Source of the DNA: Elusimicrobia bacterium GWC2_64_44
GTDB taxonomy: Bacteria; Elusimicrobiota; Elusimicrobia; Elusimicrobiales; UBA9959
Direction of reading: 5' to 3'
NCBI GenBank assembly: GCA_001799845.1
Contig: MGUG01000007.1
Span: forward strand, 1-64,000
DNA: 64,000 nt
In this document: piece after piece, positions 1-12,500 of the stretch
Numbering within the stretch: position 1 is the stretch's first letter
Layout of the letters: the number at the start of each line of letters is the position of its first letter
Translations under genes and position numbers: made by a program
Notes under the pieces: generated by a model
Told to the model about the DNA's origin: nothing
Seen by the model: the letters and a program-made list of their open reading frames with translations, nothing else
The model's database searches: none

Positions 1-749
1 TGCTCTCCAGCCGCGACGCGATGGCTGACTGGTGGCGCATCTTCAGCTCGCTCTGGCAGCAGCCGGCGTTCTACCGCTTCCTGGCCTTCTTCGGCTTCGT
101 GGTGTTCGTGAAGTTCATCCTCTACCACTTCTACTACACCTTCCCCAAGTTCGGCATCCGGGAGCTGGGCGACGGCGCGCCGATAGGCCAGCTCTTCGGC
201 ACGCTCAACGCGGTCGTGGTGATAATACTGGCGCCCATCGTGGGCGCGCTGACGCAGAAGTTCACCGCGTACAAATCGGTGATCATAGGCACCACCATAG
301 CGGCGCTGTCGGTGTTCCTGCTGGCCGTGCCGCCGGTCATGTTCCAGCCGCTCGCCGACGGGCCCCTCGGCTCGCTCATCGCCTGGTGGCTCAACCTGGA
401 CCTCGCCGGCAAGCCGCTCAACCCGCTGTACCCGTCCATAGTACTCGCCGTGTTCATCTATTCCATTGGCGAGGCCTTCTACTCTCCGCGGCTCTACGAG
501 TACCCGGCCGCCATAGCGCCCAAGGGCCAGGAAGGCTCCTACATGGCCCTGTCCATGCTGCCGTATTTCTTCGCCAAGTTCCTGGTGGGGCCGCTCTCGG
601 GCTTCCTGCTGGCGGCCTACTGCCCAGCCGTTGGCCCGCGCAACTCCCAGATGATCTGGGTGTGGGTGGGAGGCATGGCCCTGATCACCCCCGTCGGCCT
701 GCTGCTGGCCAAGCGCTATATACAGGTGCACGAGGCCGGGCGGGAATAG
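1..749 (+). CDS. MFS transporter, C-terminal half (5' end outside window)
   Basis: Integral membrane transporter fragment. The frame is open to the first base of the window, so the gene starts upstream; the first internal Met codon is at 21. The visible ~248 residues contain about five or six hydrophobic helices, a long loop, and a helix-rich C-terminal part ending in a short basic and acidic tail. The segment around PKGQEGSYMALSMLPYFFAK resembles the C-terminal half of peptide/POT-like major facilitator proteins, but the N-terminal signature motifs are not visible, so the substrate cannot be assigned. It stops 29 bp before a response regulator gene on the same strand and may be cotranscribed with it. 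Confident as a membrane transporter, moderately confident as MFS, not confident about POT. Confidence 0.7.
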   Translation, partial: LSSRDAMADWWRIFSSLWQQPAFYRFLAFFGFVVFVKFILYHFYYTFPKFGIRELGDGAPIGQLFGTLNAVVVIILAPIVGALTQKFTAYKSVIIGTTIAALSVFLLAVPPVMFQPLADGPLGSLIAWWLNLDLAGKPLNPLYPSIVLAVFIYSIGEAFYSPRLYEYPAAIAPKGQEGSYMALSMLPYFFAKFLVGPLSGFLLAAYCPAVGPRNSQMIWVWVGGMALITPVGLLLAKRYIQVHEAGRE

Positions 750-778
750 CCCGGCCGGCAGAGAGCCGGTCAACGCCC

Positions 779-1516
779 ATGCCAAAAGAAAACCTTCTCG
801 AAACGGTGCTGGTCAGCACGGACGACGCGCTGTTCACGTCGTGCAGGCTGCGCTTCGCCGAGAGCGGGGTGGGCATCACGCTGGCCCGCGACGCGGCCTC
901 CTTCCGCGAGGCGCTGCGCGACACCTCCGCGGGCGCGGTCATCCTGGACGCCGCCCATACCGGACCTATCCTGGGCCTGACCACAGAGGACGCGGTGGCT
1001 AAACTGGCCCGCTCGCTGAGCTCCAGGGTGATCCTGGTCCTCTCCGAGCCCGGCGTGCCGCCATCGATGGTAGTGAAGCTCCTGGAGCTGGGCGCGCACG
1101 ACGTGGTGCAGAAGCCGCTCAAGCCGCGCATCCTCGCCGAGCAGCTCAAGGCCCTGGTCAGGGTCTTCGCCCGCTCCGGCAAGCCGCAGAAAAAATTCAC
1201 AGCCGCGCCCGGCGACCTCCTGTCGGTGGACTACCCGGCCCGCCGCTGCTTCGTCCGCGACGGCGCCGGGGGCCGGCCCCGGGAGGTGCGCCTGACGCGC
1301 GCGGAGCTGCAGGTGGTCTACCTGCTGCTGCAGAAGAAAGGCGCGCTGGCCGCCTACGCAGATTTCCGCGAGGCCATCTGGCCCGACTCCGACTCGCCGC
1401 GCCAGATCACCCACGTCCTCCACCAGCTGGTCACCAACATCCGCCGCAAGCTGGCGCCGGCCCCGGTCAGGATAGAGAACCTGCGCGCGGAAGGCTTCAG
1501 GCTGGTGCAGGGATGA
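779..1516 (+). CDS. OmpR-type response regulator with winged-helix DNA-binding domain
   Basis: Predicted transcriptional regulator of 245 aa. Residues 8-125 form a receiver domain with the acidic pair D15/D16, the likely phospho-acceptor D57 (in AVILDAAHT) and a conserved Lys in VVQKPLKP. Residues ~145-245 look like an OmpR/PhoB winged helix (RLTRAELQVVYLLLQ, then the ITHVLHQLVTNIRRKL recognition helix and the EGFRLV wing). The ATG at 779 was chosen because it gives a complete receiver start; the frame is open further upstream but that part overlaps the transporter gene and has no domain. Its stop overlaps the kinase start by ATGA, so the two are translationally coupled and very likely cognate. 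Confidence 0.85.
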   Translation: MPKENLLETVLVSTDDALFTSCRLRFAESGVGITLARDAASFREALRDTSAGAVILDAAHTGPILGLTTEDAVAKLARSLSSRVILVLSEPGVPPSMVVKLLELGAHDVVQKPLKPRILAEQLKALVRVFARSGKPQKKFTAAPGDLLSVDYPARRCFVRDGAGGRPREVRLTRAELQVVYLLLQKKGALAAYADFREAIWPDSDSPRQITHVLHQLVTNIRRKLAPAPVRIENLRAEGFRLVQG

Positions 1517-3006
1517 GCATCCGCTTCCGCCTCGCGCTGACCCTCGACGCCCTGCTGCTGGCGGCGCTGCTCACCTTCGGCGTGATAATCTACGACTCGC
1601 AGAAAGCCCTGCTGCTGCGCAAGGCGCGCGAGGCCCGCGAGACCACGCTGAAATCGCTCGCCAGCGTCACGGCGGAAACGCTGGCGGGGGAGGACGACGG
1701 CCCGCTCATCGCCTACACCTCCGGCCTCAAGCGCATGGTCAGGGAGCTGGAGCTCGCCTACGTCTCCGACGGCAAGTTCATCATCGCGCACACCGACAGG
1801 AAACTGGCCCCGCGCCAGCTGCCGCTCTCCAGCGGGGGGGAGAGCATGAGCGCCTTCTCAAACCGCCTCCTGGTGCGAAAGACCGTCGCGCCCGATACGG
1901 CGAAGGGCGTCTCGATCTCCCGCAAGCGCATAGTGGTGAAAGGCCAGGCTTACGAAGTCGTGGTCGGTTTCTGCGACGCCAAGGTCAGCGCCGGCGTGGA
2001 AAAAGCGCTGGAGGCGGTACTGCTCAGCCTCCTGCAGGCCGGCCTGCTGGTCATCCTGGCCGGCACCCTCCTGGCTTTCTGGCTCTCCGCCAAGCTCACC
2101 CGCCCCATCCGGACGCTGGCGCAGGCCCTGGCGGCCACCGGCGCCGGCGACATGACGCGCCAGGTGGGGGACACGGACCGCCGCGACGAGATAGGCGTGC
2201 TGAACCGCGAGTTCAACCGCATGGTCGCCGGCCTGCGCGAGGTGGACGAGATGAAGCGGGACTTCGTCTCCTCCGTCACGCACGAACTCAAATCGCCGCT
2301 CGGCGCGATCGAATCCTACCTGGACCTGATGGCCTACGAGATAGCCCAGGGCAAGAACGACCCGCAGGTCTGCTCCCTGAAGATCCCCAAGTTCCTGGAG
2401 AACATCAATTTCATCAAGCAGAATTCCGGCAGGCTGCTGAAGTTCATCACGGACCTGCTCGACGCCTCCAAGATAGAGCGGGGCAAGTTCGAGATCACGC
2501 GCAGGCCCTCCCGGATAGAGCCGCTCATCAGCGGCGCCGTGCAGCTCTTCAGCGAGCGGGCCAAGGCCTCCGGCATCACGCTGACGGCCCGGCTCCAGGA
2601 GCGGCTGCCCCAGCCGATGCTGGACCCGGAGCGCATCACGCAGGTGCTGCAGAACCTGATCTCCAACGCCCTCAAGTTCACTCCTCCGGGCGGCAGCGTA
2701 ACGGTATCGGCCACCCTCGTGAGGCCAGAGCGCGCCCCGGCGGGCGACGGCCGCAGGCCCGACGTGACCGAGGGGCGGGCGCTGCGCGTGGAGGTGGCGG
2801 ATACCGGCCCCGGCGTGCCGAAAGAGGCGCTGGAGAGGCTGTTCGGCAAGTTCTACCAGGCGCCCGGCAGCAGGGGCAGCGCCATCGGGCCCAAGGGAAC
2901 GGGCCTGGGGCTCTATATCGTGAAGAACATTATAGAAGCCCACGGCGGCCGGGCTTACGCGGAGAGCAACAGCGGCGGCCGCTTCGGTTTCGAGCTGCCG
3001 GTCTGA
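1513..3006 (+). CDS. Membrane sensor histidine kinase (HAMP-HisKA-HATPase)
   Basis: 497-aa two-component sensor kinase of the inner membrane. It has a first membrane helix at ~10-27, an extracytoplasmic sensor region to ~165, a second helix at ~170-190, and a HAMP linker at ~190-245. The dimerization/phosphoacceptor helix carries H257 in SSVTHELKSPLGAI. The ATPase domain shows the N box (LQNLISNALKFTPPG), the G1 box (VADTGPGVP) and the G2 box (GTGLGLYIVK). The start overlaps the stop of the upstream response regulator (ATGA). A stand-alone receiver gene follows 22 bp downstream, so this kinase may have two partners. The signal sensed is unknown; the sensor region shows no family I recognise. 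Confidence 0.93.
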   Translation: MSIRFRLALTLDALLLAALLTFGVIIYDSQKALLLRKAREARETTLKSLASVTAETLAGEDDGPLIAYTSGLKRMVRELELAYVSDGKFIIAHTDRKLAPRQLPLSSGGESMSAFSNRLLVRKTVAPDTAKGVSISRKRIVVKGQAYEVVVGFCDAKVSAGVEKALEAVLLSLLQAGLLVILAGTLLAFWLSAKLTRPIRTLAQALAATGAGDMTRQVGDTDRRDEIGVLNREFNRMVAGLREVDEMKRDFVSSVTHELKSPLGAIESYLDLMAYEIAQGKNDPQVCSLKIPKFLENINFIKQNSGRLLKFITDLLDASKIERGKFEITRRPSRIEPLISGAVQLFSERAKASGITLTARLQERLPQPMLDPERITQVLQNLISNALKFTPPGGSVTVSATLVRPERAPAGDGRRPDVTEGRALRVEVADTGPGVPKEALERLFGKFYQAPGSRGSAIGPKGTGLGLYIVKNIIEAHGGRAYAESNSGGRFGFELPV

Positions 3007-3028
3007 CCGGCGGCGGATAAGGAATAGC

Positions 3029-3388
3029 ATGAAGATACTTATAGTCGAGGATGAGCAGGACTACGTCAACATCATGACGCAGCTGCTGGAGCCGGAAGGC
3101 TACAAGATAGCGGCGGCCGGCACGGTCAAGGAAGCGCTGAACCTGCTGGAGATGTTCACGCCCGACCTGATGATAGTGGACTGGAACCTTCCCGACAAAA
3201 CGGGCCTGGACCTGGTGCGGGAACTCCGCGCGCATAAAAAATTCAAGAAGGTACGCGTCGTCATGAACACCATCCGCGACGCCGAGAACGACCAGCTCGC
3301 CGCCTACATGGAAGACGTGGATTTTTATTTCACCAAACCCATTAAGCCCGAGATCTTCCTGGGCAAGATAAAAAAACTCCTGGAATAG
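3029..3388 (+). CDS. Single-domain CheY-like response regulator
   Basis: 119 aa, receiver domain only. It shows the acidic pocket E7/D8, phospho-acceptor D51 in MIVDWNLPDKTG, and the conserved Lys in FTKPIKP. There is no output domain, so it must act by protein contact, as in chemotaxis-type or phosphorelay regulators. It lies 22 bp after the sensor kinase, which makes that kinase the likely phosphodonor. It is the last gene before the 18-kb exported-repeat gene, which has its own promoter. A second CheY-like gene sits at the end of the motor cluster (27462-27842); the two share the same architecture but clearly differ in sequence. Confidence 0.9.
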   Translation: MKILIVEDEQDYVNIMTQLLEPEGYKIAAAGTVKEALNLLEMFTPDLMIVDWNLPDKTGLDLVRELRAHKKFKKVRVVMNTIRDAENDQLAAYMEDVDFYFTKPIKPEIFLGKIKKLLE

Positions 3389-3555
3389 AGCCATTCGCTC
3401 CGTTTGCTTACTTCCCGGCGGCCGTCGGGGACCCATTTTTATTGATAATCCATTGATTATTGGTTGATTAACAATTGATTGAATCCCTTGGTATTTATAT
3501 ATATACTCTAATTTAGCGGGTCAGGCGGCGCAGGTCGGGTTCAGCAGCCGTCAGT
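3389..3555 (+). promoter_or_regulatory. AT-rich promoter region of the giant repeat-protein gene
   Basis: This AT-rich stretch stands out in a GC-rich window. A good sigma70-type promoter reads TTGAAT (3479-3484), a 17-bp spacer and TATACT (3502-3507), giving a predicted start near 3514 and a leader of about 42 nt. No strong Shine-Dalgarno sequence precedes the ATG at 3556. Short repeats of the type TTGATT/ATTGATT lie at ~3450-3480 and could be a regulator site, but that is speculative. Confidence 0.55.
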
Positions 3556-6500
3556 ATGAATAAGAGAGTTCTCATCTTTTCCACACTACTTTTCCTGCTG
3601 GCCGGGCGCCCGCAGGCACAGGTAGCTTATACGGAAAACTCCGGGCCGCAGTTCGACGCCGGCACCCACAACTTCACCTACGTCTCGGCTTCAGAAGTAA
3701 TGCTGGACCACTACGGCCGCGGCGCGGGGCTCTCCGCTCCCGCCGCCGACGCCTGGTACAACCCCGCCTGGACCTACCGCCTGGCACTGTCGGTAGATTC
3801 GGCGAACGGCTCCACCCTGTCCGCCTACCCGGTTGCAGTCACGGTCAACACGCAGGCCCTGATAGCGGCGGGCCGCATGAACGCCGACGGCTCCGACCTC
3901 CGCTTCACCACCGCCGCCGTTTCGGGCAGCCCCGCGCTGCTGCCCTACTATATAGAGTCGGGCCTCAATTCTGCGTCCACCAGGATCTGGGTCAAACACT
4001 CCGGCATCTCCGCCGGCAGCAACGGCCTTTACATGTACTACGGCAGCACCTCGGCCGCGGCAGCCTCGTCCATGCCGGGCGTCTACCTGCTCGGAGACAA
4101 TTTCACCGGCGCTAACGGCGCAGCCCCCAGCTCCTCCACCTGGGTCTCAGTAAATTACGGCACCCCCGGCGCAGGCTCGACGCGGGACATACAGGCCAAC
4201 CAGCTGCGCATCCTCTTCGGCAGCCCGCTCGGCACGCGCTACTACGGCCTGCGCAGCTCCAACCAGTATTCCTTCGCGGCCGGCAGACAGTACCGCGCGG
4301 ACCTCGTCGCCCGCACCGGCACCGACTCCTGGTCCAGCCTGACCCTCTGCCAGTCGGTCTACACCTACACCTACGACCAGGACGACTGGCTGCGCGTGGC
4401 CGTGCACCATTCGCCCTCCGGCGCCTCCTACGCGCTGGAGCGCAGCGATTCCGGCATTAAGACCACGCTGGCCTCCGGCCCCCTGGCCGACGGCACGCAC
4501 GCCGTGAACCTCCTGGTCAGCGCCTCGTCGTTCACGGTGCTGCTCGACGGCGCCCAGATCTACTCCGCCGCGAACACCCTGGCTTTCAACAGCCCGTACC
4601 TGTACCTCGAGGCCGCCTCCGCCGCCTCCTCGCTGGAGGAGTTCCTTTTCGACAACGTCTCGGTGCAGCCCTACTCCGCCCCCGAGCCCGCCTTCGGGTC
4701 CGCCGGCGCCGAGCAGGGCCGCCGCTACCCTTCGGGCTATTTCCTCTCCCAGGTCAGGGACACCTCCTCCACCTCCAGGTTCAACAGGGCCGACTGGCTG
4801 GACCTCCTGCCGCAGGGCTCCTCCGTGACGCTGCAGGCGCGCGCGCACGACACCAACATAGCGCTGGCCTCGTTCTCTACCGTCACAAAAGGCGGCGACC
4901 CGAACATAACGGGCCGCTACGTCCAGTACCGCCTTAATTTCTCGGCCTCGGACCCGCGCTACACGGCCTCGGTCAGCAGCGTCACCCTGGGCTACGGCTC
5001 GGTGCCGCTGGCGCCCACCGGCGGGGCCGGCGCGGCGCAGTCGGAGAGCTCCATCCGGTGGACCTGGACCGACAACTCCTCCGGGCAGTACCAGGAGGAC
5101 GGCTTCAAGATCTTCGACGCCAGCGGCTCCCTGAAGGGCTCCGTGGGCACCGACATCGCCGAGTGGACCGAGACCGGCCTTTACCCCAACACCCAGTACT
5201 CGCGCGCGGTAGGCGGCTACAACGCGGCCGGCACCGGCGCCACGGCCGCCATGGCCAAATACACCCTGCCGCTGCCGCCCAGCGTCAGCTGCGACAAGTC
5301 CACCGGCACCTGGCTCTCCGGCCCTCTGACCTGCATAAACCTCTCCGGCTTCGGCGCCAACGGCGTGGCCTACTACCGCTACGAGTGGAACCAGCAGCCC
5401 ACCAAGACCTGGAGCGGCGCGGAAACCCAGTGGCTCTCCGGCTCCCTGTCCAAGTCCGACTTCTTCACCGGCAACTACTATCTGCATGTCAAATCCTACA
5501 ACGGCGACAACGTGGCGCTGGCCGGTTACCAGACCTACGGCCCGTTCTGGTACGACAAGAACGTCCCGACGGTGACCGGCTTCAGCCCGTCTTCGGCCCC
5601 GTGGCAGAACACCTTCGTGAACCCCGCGGTGAGTTTCGCCGACACCGGCGGCTCCAAGCTTTACCGCGCGCGCTACCGCTTCACCACCTCGGCCGACAGG
5701 CCGGCCACCGGCTGGCAGGCCTACAATTACTCCATCTCCGGGGATTCCGGCACTATCTCTTCCTACACTCAATCTTTCGAGGGGCAGTGGTACCTGCATA
5801 TAGAAGTGGAGGACGTGGCCGGCAATGTCGGCTATTCCTACTCAGGCTTCGGCCTCCCGGCGGGCTCCGCTTACAAGATAGATACTACCAACCCCTCCGG
5901 CTCCATAAACATTAACTCAGGTGACGCCTACACCGCCTCTCCCAACGTCACGCTGAACCTGACTTACGCCGACGGGGCGGCCGGGGTCAAGACCCTGGGC
6001 TACAAGAACGTCGGGGCCCCGGGCAACTATATCCCGGAGCTGCCGCAGGCGACCAGCGCCTGGATCCTGCTCCCCGGCGACGCCCTGAAGACGGTTTCAC
6101 TGCAGGTCACCGACAACGCCGGCAATACCCAGCAATACACCAAGACCATAACCCTGGACTCGCGCACCGCGCTGCAGGGCTCGGCAGTGGGCGCCGCCGC
6201 CAGCGGGGTGATGGGGGAGCCGGCGGAATCCTTTACCGCCGCGGCCGCCCTCTCCTGGGCGCCTACCGCCGCGGCGCTGTCCGGCAAGACGGTCTCGTTC
6301 TATTTCAACGGCTCTACGCAGACCGCCGTGACCAGCGCGCTGGGCGCGGCCTCGGTCGATTTCGCGGTGCCGGCGGCCTCCGGCCCTTATATATATAACA
6401 TCTCCTTCTCTACGGACGGCGTCTATGCGGCGTCCGCTTCCACCGGAGTGCTGACCGCGGCACAGCGCAGCACCACGCTTATCACCGAAGACGTGAACGG

Positions 6501-9500
6501 CACCTCCAACAACCCGTTCATAGCCAAGGCCACCCTGAAGGACCTGCTGACCTCTTCGCTCATCACCGGCGCAACCGTTACCTTCTATTTCGAGGGTTCC
6601 ACCCAGACCGCGGTGACCAACGCCGTCGGCGTGGCCACCGTCACCTTTACAGCCCCCGTCCCGGTAAGCTTCTACGACTACACCGCCGTCTACGACGGCA
6701 GCCCCGTCTACGCCGCCCAGAACTCCGTCAGCCGCCTGGGCGTAGGCCTGCGCGTCACCAGCCTGGCGGTGTCGCCTGTCACCTCCCCGGCAGGCGCGGT
6801 CTTCAACGCGCAGGCCACGCTGCTCGACGGCGTAACCCCGGTCGAAGGCTCCACCATTACCTTCGTCTTCCAGGGCTCCAGCAACACCGCTTTCACCAAC
6901 GCCTCGGGCGTGGCGATAGCCACCTTCACGGCCCCGGCCTCCTCCGGCACCTATTCCTATTCCGGCGCCTTCCCCGGGGACGGCACCTACGCGGCCAGCT
7001 CCGGGAACTCCGCCCTTACGGCCACCAGGCGCCCGCTCAGCCTGGTAGGAGAAACGGCCCAGGGCTACGTCAACGCCACCTTTACGGCCCGGGCTACGCT
7101 GTCCGACGGCATCAATGCGCAGCGCGTGCCCGGCAAGGCCATAGTCTTCGTCTTCGAAGGTTCCTCGCTCACAATGACTACGGACGCCCTGGGCGTCTCC
7201 ACCGCCGTTTTCTCGGCCGGCGCCCTGGCGCGCGGCGCCAGCTGCTACTATTATTTCGCCGGGGACTCCGGCTATAATTCCGCCGATTCTACCGGCACCA
7301 TCGCCATAGAGAAGCGGCCCGTCTCGCTGGCGGCCTCCGACCTGGCCGGCCTGGTGGGCTCCAGCTTCACGGCCACCGCCCAGCTGAAGGACGCGGCCTT
7401 CACGCCTGTAGGCATTGCAGGTAAGGAGCTCATCTTCTCTTTCGGCGGCTCCACGCAGTCGGTCTTCACCGACTCGCTGGGCGTAGCATCCGTCACCTAC
7501 CAGGCCGGGGTCTCCACCGGCGCCTACGATTACTACGTCTCCTTCGCGCAGGACAGCGTGTATGTGGCCGGCAGCGACACCGGCACGGTCACGCTGGACA
7601 AACGCCCCACCGTCCTGTCGGCGTTCCCCAGGTTCGTCTTCGCCCTGGATTCCATCCAGGCGCTGGCGGACCTCAAGGACGGCATCACCGGCGAGTATAT
7701 CAGCAGCCAGACCATCTCCTTCAACTACGCCGGTATCTTCCAGTCCACCGTCACCGGCACTTCGGGGGGGAACGCGGGCCGCGCCTACTCCGTCTATGCC
7801 GGCACCGGCGTGGCGGGCACTTACAGCTTCAGCGCCACCTTCCAGGGCACCGCGCTCTACTCCGCCAACAGCAGCACCGCCTCCATCACGGTGACGCAGC
7901 GCTCCGTTAACCTCACCGCGTTCCCGCTCACGGCCATCTGGGGCACCACCTTTACGGCCACGGCGGAGTTCCGCGACGGCGCCACCAACTCCGTAGTGAA
8001 CGGCAAAATCCTGCGCCTGGCCTTCAGCACCGTGCCCGCGGGGAACTTCGTCACCGCGGGGGCCGGCGTGGCCAGCTCCACCTTCAGCGCCCCGGCCAGC
8101 ACCGGCACTTTCAGCTGGTTCGCCAATTTCGCCGGCGACGCGGCCTATGCTCCGGCCGCCTCCACCGGCACACTGACCGTCAACCGGCGCCCGCCCACCC
8201 TGACTCCCATCGCCTCCAGCCGGTACGTCTGGGACTCCATCTACCTGAGCGCAACTTTCACCGACGAGGGCAACCCCATATCGGGCAAGCAACTCTCCTT
8301 CTATTTCAACGGCTCCACCCTGACTGCCACCACCAACGCGGGGGGAATAGCCACCTCGGCCGCCTTCTCGTCCATGAGCGTGCAGGGCGTCTACGGCTTC
8401 TCGGTGCAGTTCGCCGGCGACACCAACTACTCGGCCCAGTCCGGCAGTTCCACCGTCACGGTGAACCGCAGGCTTTCTAACGTCAACGTGGGCCCTCTCT
8501 CCGCCATAGCCAATTCCACCGTGACGCTTTCGGCCACGCTGGTGGACACCAGCTGGGGCACCGGCATCTCCGGCAAGATAGTCAGCTTCACCCTGCAGAA
8601 CGCCACCCACACGCTCTCCGCGACGACCAACGCCTCGGGCATTGCCAGCGTGGTCTACCAATCCTCCGGCGTGACCGGCCCCTACACCTACTCGGCCACC
8701 TTCGCCGGCAACACTAACTACTCAGGCACCTCCAGCAGCGAAACTCTGACCGTGACCCGCCGCCCCGCGGTGCTGGAAATGTCGGACTACTACCCGCCGG
8801 CCAACAGCACCTTCACCGCCTACGCCGTGCTGAAGGATTTCACCACCGGCGCCCAGATCGCCTCCAAGACCCTCTCTTTCCTGTTCAGGACCTCCACGCA
8901 GACGGCCCTGACGAACGCCGTGGGCTACGGCGCCACCAACTACTACACCGTGTCCAGCACCGCCACCCTGCCCATCACGGTCTCTTTCGCCGGCGACGCC
9001 CTGTATTCGGCGGCCTCCGTAGGCAAGACCGTCTACCCCGGCCGCCGCAACACGGCCCTGCAGACCTCGGACATACTGACGGCCGTGGCCAAGGACACCT
9101 TCACGGTGACGGCCCGCCTGAGCGACTACGACCTGGGCACTTTCCTGGCCAACTCCACCGTCACCTTCTCGTTCTCGGGCTCCACCTATACGCTCAACGC
9201 CTTCACCAATTCCACCGGCATAGCCAGCGTGCAGTTCGCGGCGCCGCCCTCCACCGGCACCTACACCTACTCGGCCTCCTTCGCCGGCAGCGCCCTCTAT
9301 AACGGCACCATGGAAACCTCCTCCGTGCTGGTCAACCGCCGCACGGCGGCCATCAACCCCAGCGACCTCACCGGCGTGCCCGCGGTCAGCACCTTCACGG
9401 CCTCGGCCCTCTTCGCCGACGGGGCGCTGACCCTCTCCACGAAGACGCTGACCTTCGTCTTCGTCTCCAGCAAGAACGCCGTCACTAGCGGGGTAGGCGT

Positions 9501-12500
9501 GGCCACGGCCTCGTTCATAGCGCCGCTCAGCACCGGCACCTTCATCTATAAGGTCACCTACAACGGCGACGCCCTCTACAACCCCGCCACCGCCTACGCC
9601 ACCATAGGCGTGGTCCTGAAGCCCACCGTGCTGGAGGTACTGGACGTGCCCGACGCCGTGGTAGGCCTGAAGTTCACCGGCACCGCCAAACTGCGCGACA
9701 TAGAGGCCGGCAACGCGCTGGTGATCGCCACCAAGACCATAACCATTTCCTTCCGGCCTTTCGCCGTCACCTACACCTCCGCCGCCGTCAGCGCCGCCGG
9801 CGTCTCCACCGCCGCCTTCGTAGCGCCGCTGAGCACAGGCACCTACGGCTACACGGCCGTCTTCGCCGGCGACGGCGTCTACGGCGCCAGCACCAGCAGC
9901 GGCACTGTCACGGTCAACCGCCGCCCGGTGCTGTTCAGCCTGGTGAGCGACCCGGTCTCGCCTCACGCCTACAGGGCCAACGCTATCAACTCCAGTTTTA
10001 CGGTCACCGCCACCCTGTCCGACGGCCAGGTAGCCGGGCTCAACCTGGCCGGCCAGAGCGTCACCTTCGTCTTCCAGAATTCCACCAAGACGGCCACCAC
10101 CAACGCCCTGGGCCTGGCCAGCACCACCTTCGCCTCCCCGGCCTCTTCGGGCACCTATTCCTACTTCGGCTACTTCTACGGCGACAACAGCTACAACCCC
10201 AACAGGCCTGAGGACTCCGAAAAGAGCATCAACATCATCCAGCGGCCCACCAACATCCTGCCGCGCGACTCGCTGAGCGGCCTGCTGAACATCGACGGCT
10301 CACCGAACCCGTACTACACCTTCTGGAAGATCGGCGTACAGTCCCGTATCATCGACACGCTGAGCGGCCAGGGCGTCCTTGGCGTCACGGCCAATTTCGT
10401 ACTGAACGGCTCCACCATAACCGGCCTCACTGACTCCATCGGCACGGCGGTCTCCAGCTCGCCGTTCCCCGGCGTCACAAATTACGGCACCTACCCGGCC
10501 ATAGTCAGATTCGACGGCAACGGCACCTACGGGCCCAGCATCCTGCCCGGCAGCACCAACCTGTCCGACCCGTACACCGCCAAGATCCGGATCCACCAGA
10601 GCCCGGCCGGTTTCGACGTGCCGCAGATAACGGAAACCTACCCCGACGCGGACACCGTGCTGAGCGGCAACGTGCTGGACTGGTGGAACAGGCCGGTCAG
10701 CTACGCGGACCGCATAGACGGCAACCCCAACGCCGCGCTGGTGGGCTACCCGATAACCTACCAGGTCTCCACCATACCCTGCGGCGCGGACTGCGGCGCT
10801 GTGGGCCGCAACTGGGCCATCACCGGCACCGGTTTCATCAGCGCCACCAATATAGCCAGCGCCACGGTGCGCTCGCCGGTGGCGGCGGGAGACTACCCCA
10901 TACAGTACTGGTTCAACGCCACCAACTCCTTCACCCAGTGGGGCCTCGGCGGGGCGCAGCGCGTGCTGCGGGTGGGGCGCCGCCTTACCTATATCATCCC
11001 CGACGCCGAGCCGTTCACGGCCGGCGCGCAGATCCCCATCGACCTCACCCTTAAGCTGGCCGACCTGACGCAGAGCCTGGCCGGGGTGAATGGCAAGGAC
11101 CTGGAAGTGGTGCTGGTCACCACGCAGACCCTGGTCACCGGCACCGGCGGGGGGGTAGGCAAGGTCAAGGCTACCTTCCCGGGCCTGGCCGTGGGCACCT
11201 ACACCTACATAGCCCGCTTCGCGGACGGCGATCCGGCCTACATGCCCTTCACCAGCTCCGGCACGGTCATCGTGGAAAAGAACACCACCGTGCTCTCGGC
11301 CGACGACGTCTCCAACGTGCCGGCCGGCAACAGCTTCATAGCCAAGGCCACCCTCAACATCTCTTCGGGCGTCACCAACACGCCCCTGCCGGGCAAGACC
11401 ATCAACTTCGTGTTCACCAGCACGGCCGGCCCCACCATAGACCTCACCGCGGTCACCAACTCCATCGGCGTGGCCACCGTCACCTACTGGGCGCCCTACG
11501 TCCCTTTTCCGAACTACAACTATACCGCCACTTTCGTAGAGGACGCCAACAACAAGGGCTCCGCGGACAACGCCAATAACGTGCAGGTGGTCAAGCGCCG
11601 CACTCAGACCACCGCGCAGGACGTGCCGCAGGTCTATATCCAGGAGAACTTTGTCAGCACGGCCACCCTGGTGGACCTGGACCTGGGCAACAGCACGGTG
11701 CCGGCCAAGACCATCAGCTTCGTCTTCCACAGGCAGCCGGACGTAAACGGCTCCAGGGCCACTAACGCCCTCGGCGTGTCCAGCTTCACCTTCTCCGCGC
11801 CGGTCTCCTCGGGCGTTTACCAGTACTCGGCCACCTTCCCCGGCGACTCGGTCTACGCCCTCAGCAGCGACACCAGGACCGTCACCTCGCTGCGGCGCGT
11901 CACCTACATAGACGCGGTGGACATCACCACCCCCACCAACAACGCCTTCACCATCACGGCCACGCTCTCCGACGTGACCTTCAACCTGGGCGTCTCCACG
12001 CCGCTGGCCGGCCTGCAGGTCCGCTTCGTCTTCAACGGCAGCACCCTCTACGGCACCACCGCCGCCAACGGCAAGGCCTCCGTCTCGTTCACCGCGCCTG
12101 CCACCGCGGCCTTCTACCCGTATTCGGCCAATTTCGACGGCTCGCAGGTCTTCAACGTCACCACCACCAACCGCCAGGTGGAAGTGCGCAAGCGGCAGAC
12201 CTTCGTTTCGGGCACCGATGTTACGGCCCCGTCGGGCGCGCAGTTCACCGCCTCCGCGAGCCTCATAGACGAGTTCGGCCAGAAGCTGCAGGGCTACACC
12301 CTGGACTTCGTCTTCACCGGCGCCGGCACCTTCAACGGCTCCGGCGTCACGGACGTCAACGGCCAGACCTCCGCGCTCTTCACCGCCCCGCTGAGCACCG
12401 GCAATTACAATTACACCGCGGCCTTCGCCGGCGACGCCACCTACGAGGCCAGCGCCGACCCGGTCAACGCCGTCACGGTCAACGTGGCCTCCACCACCCT

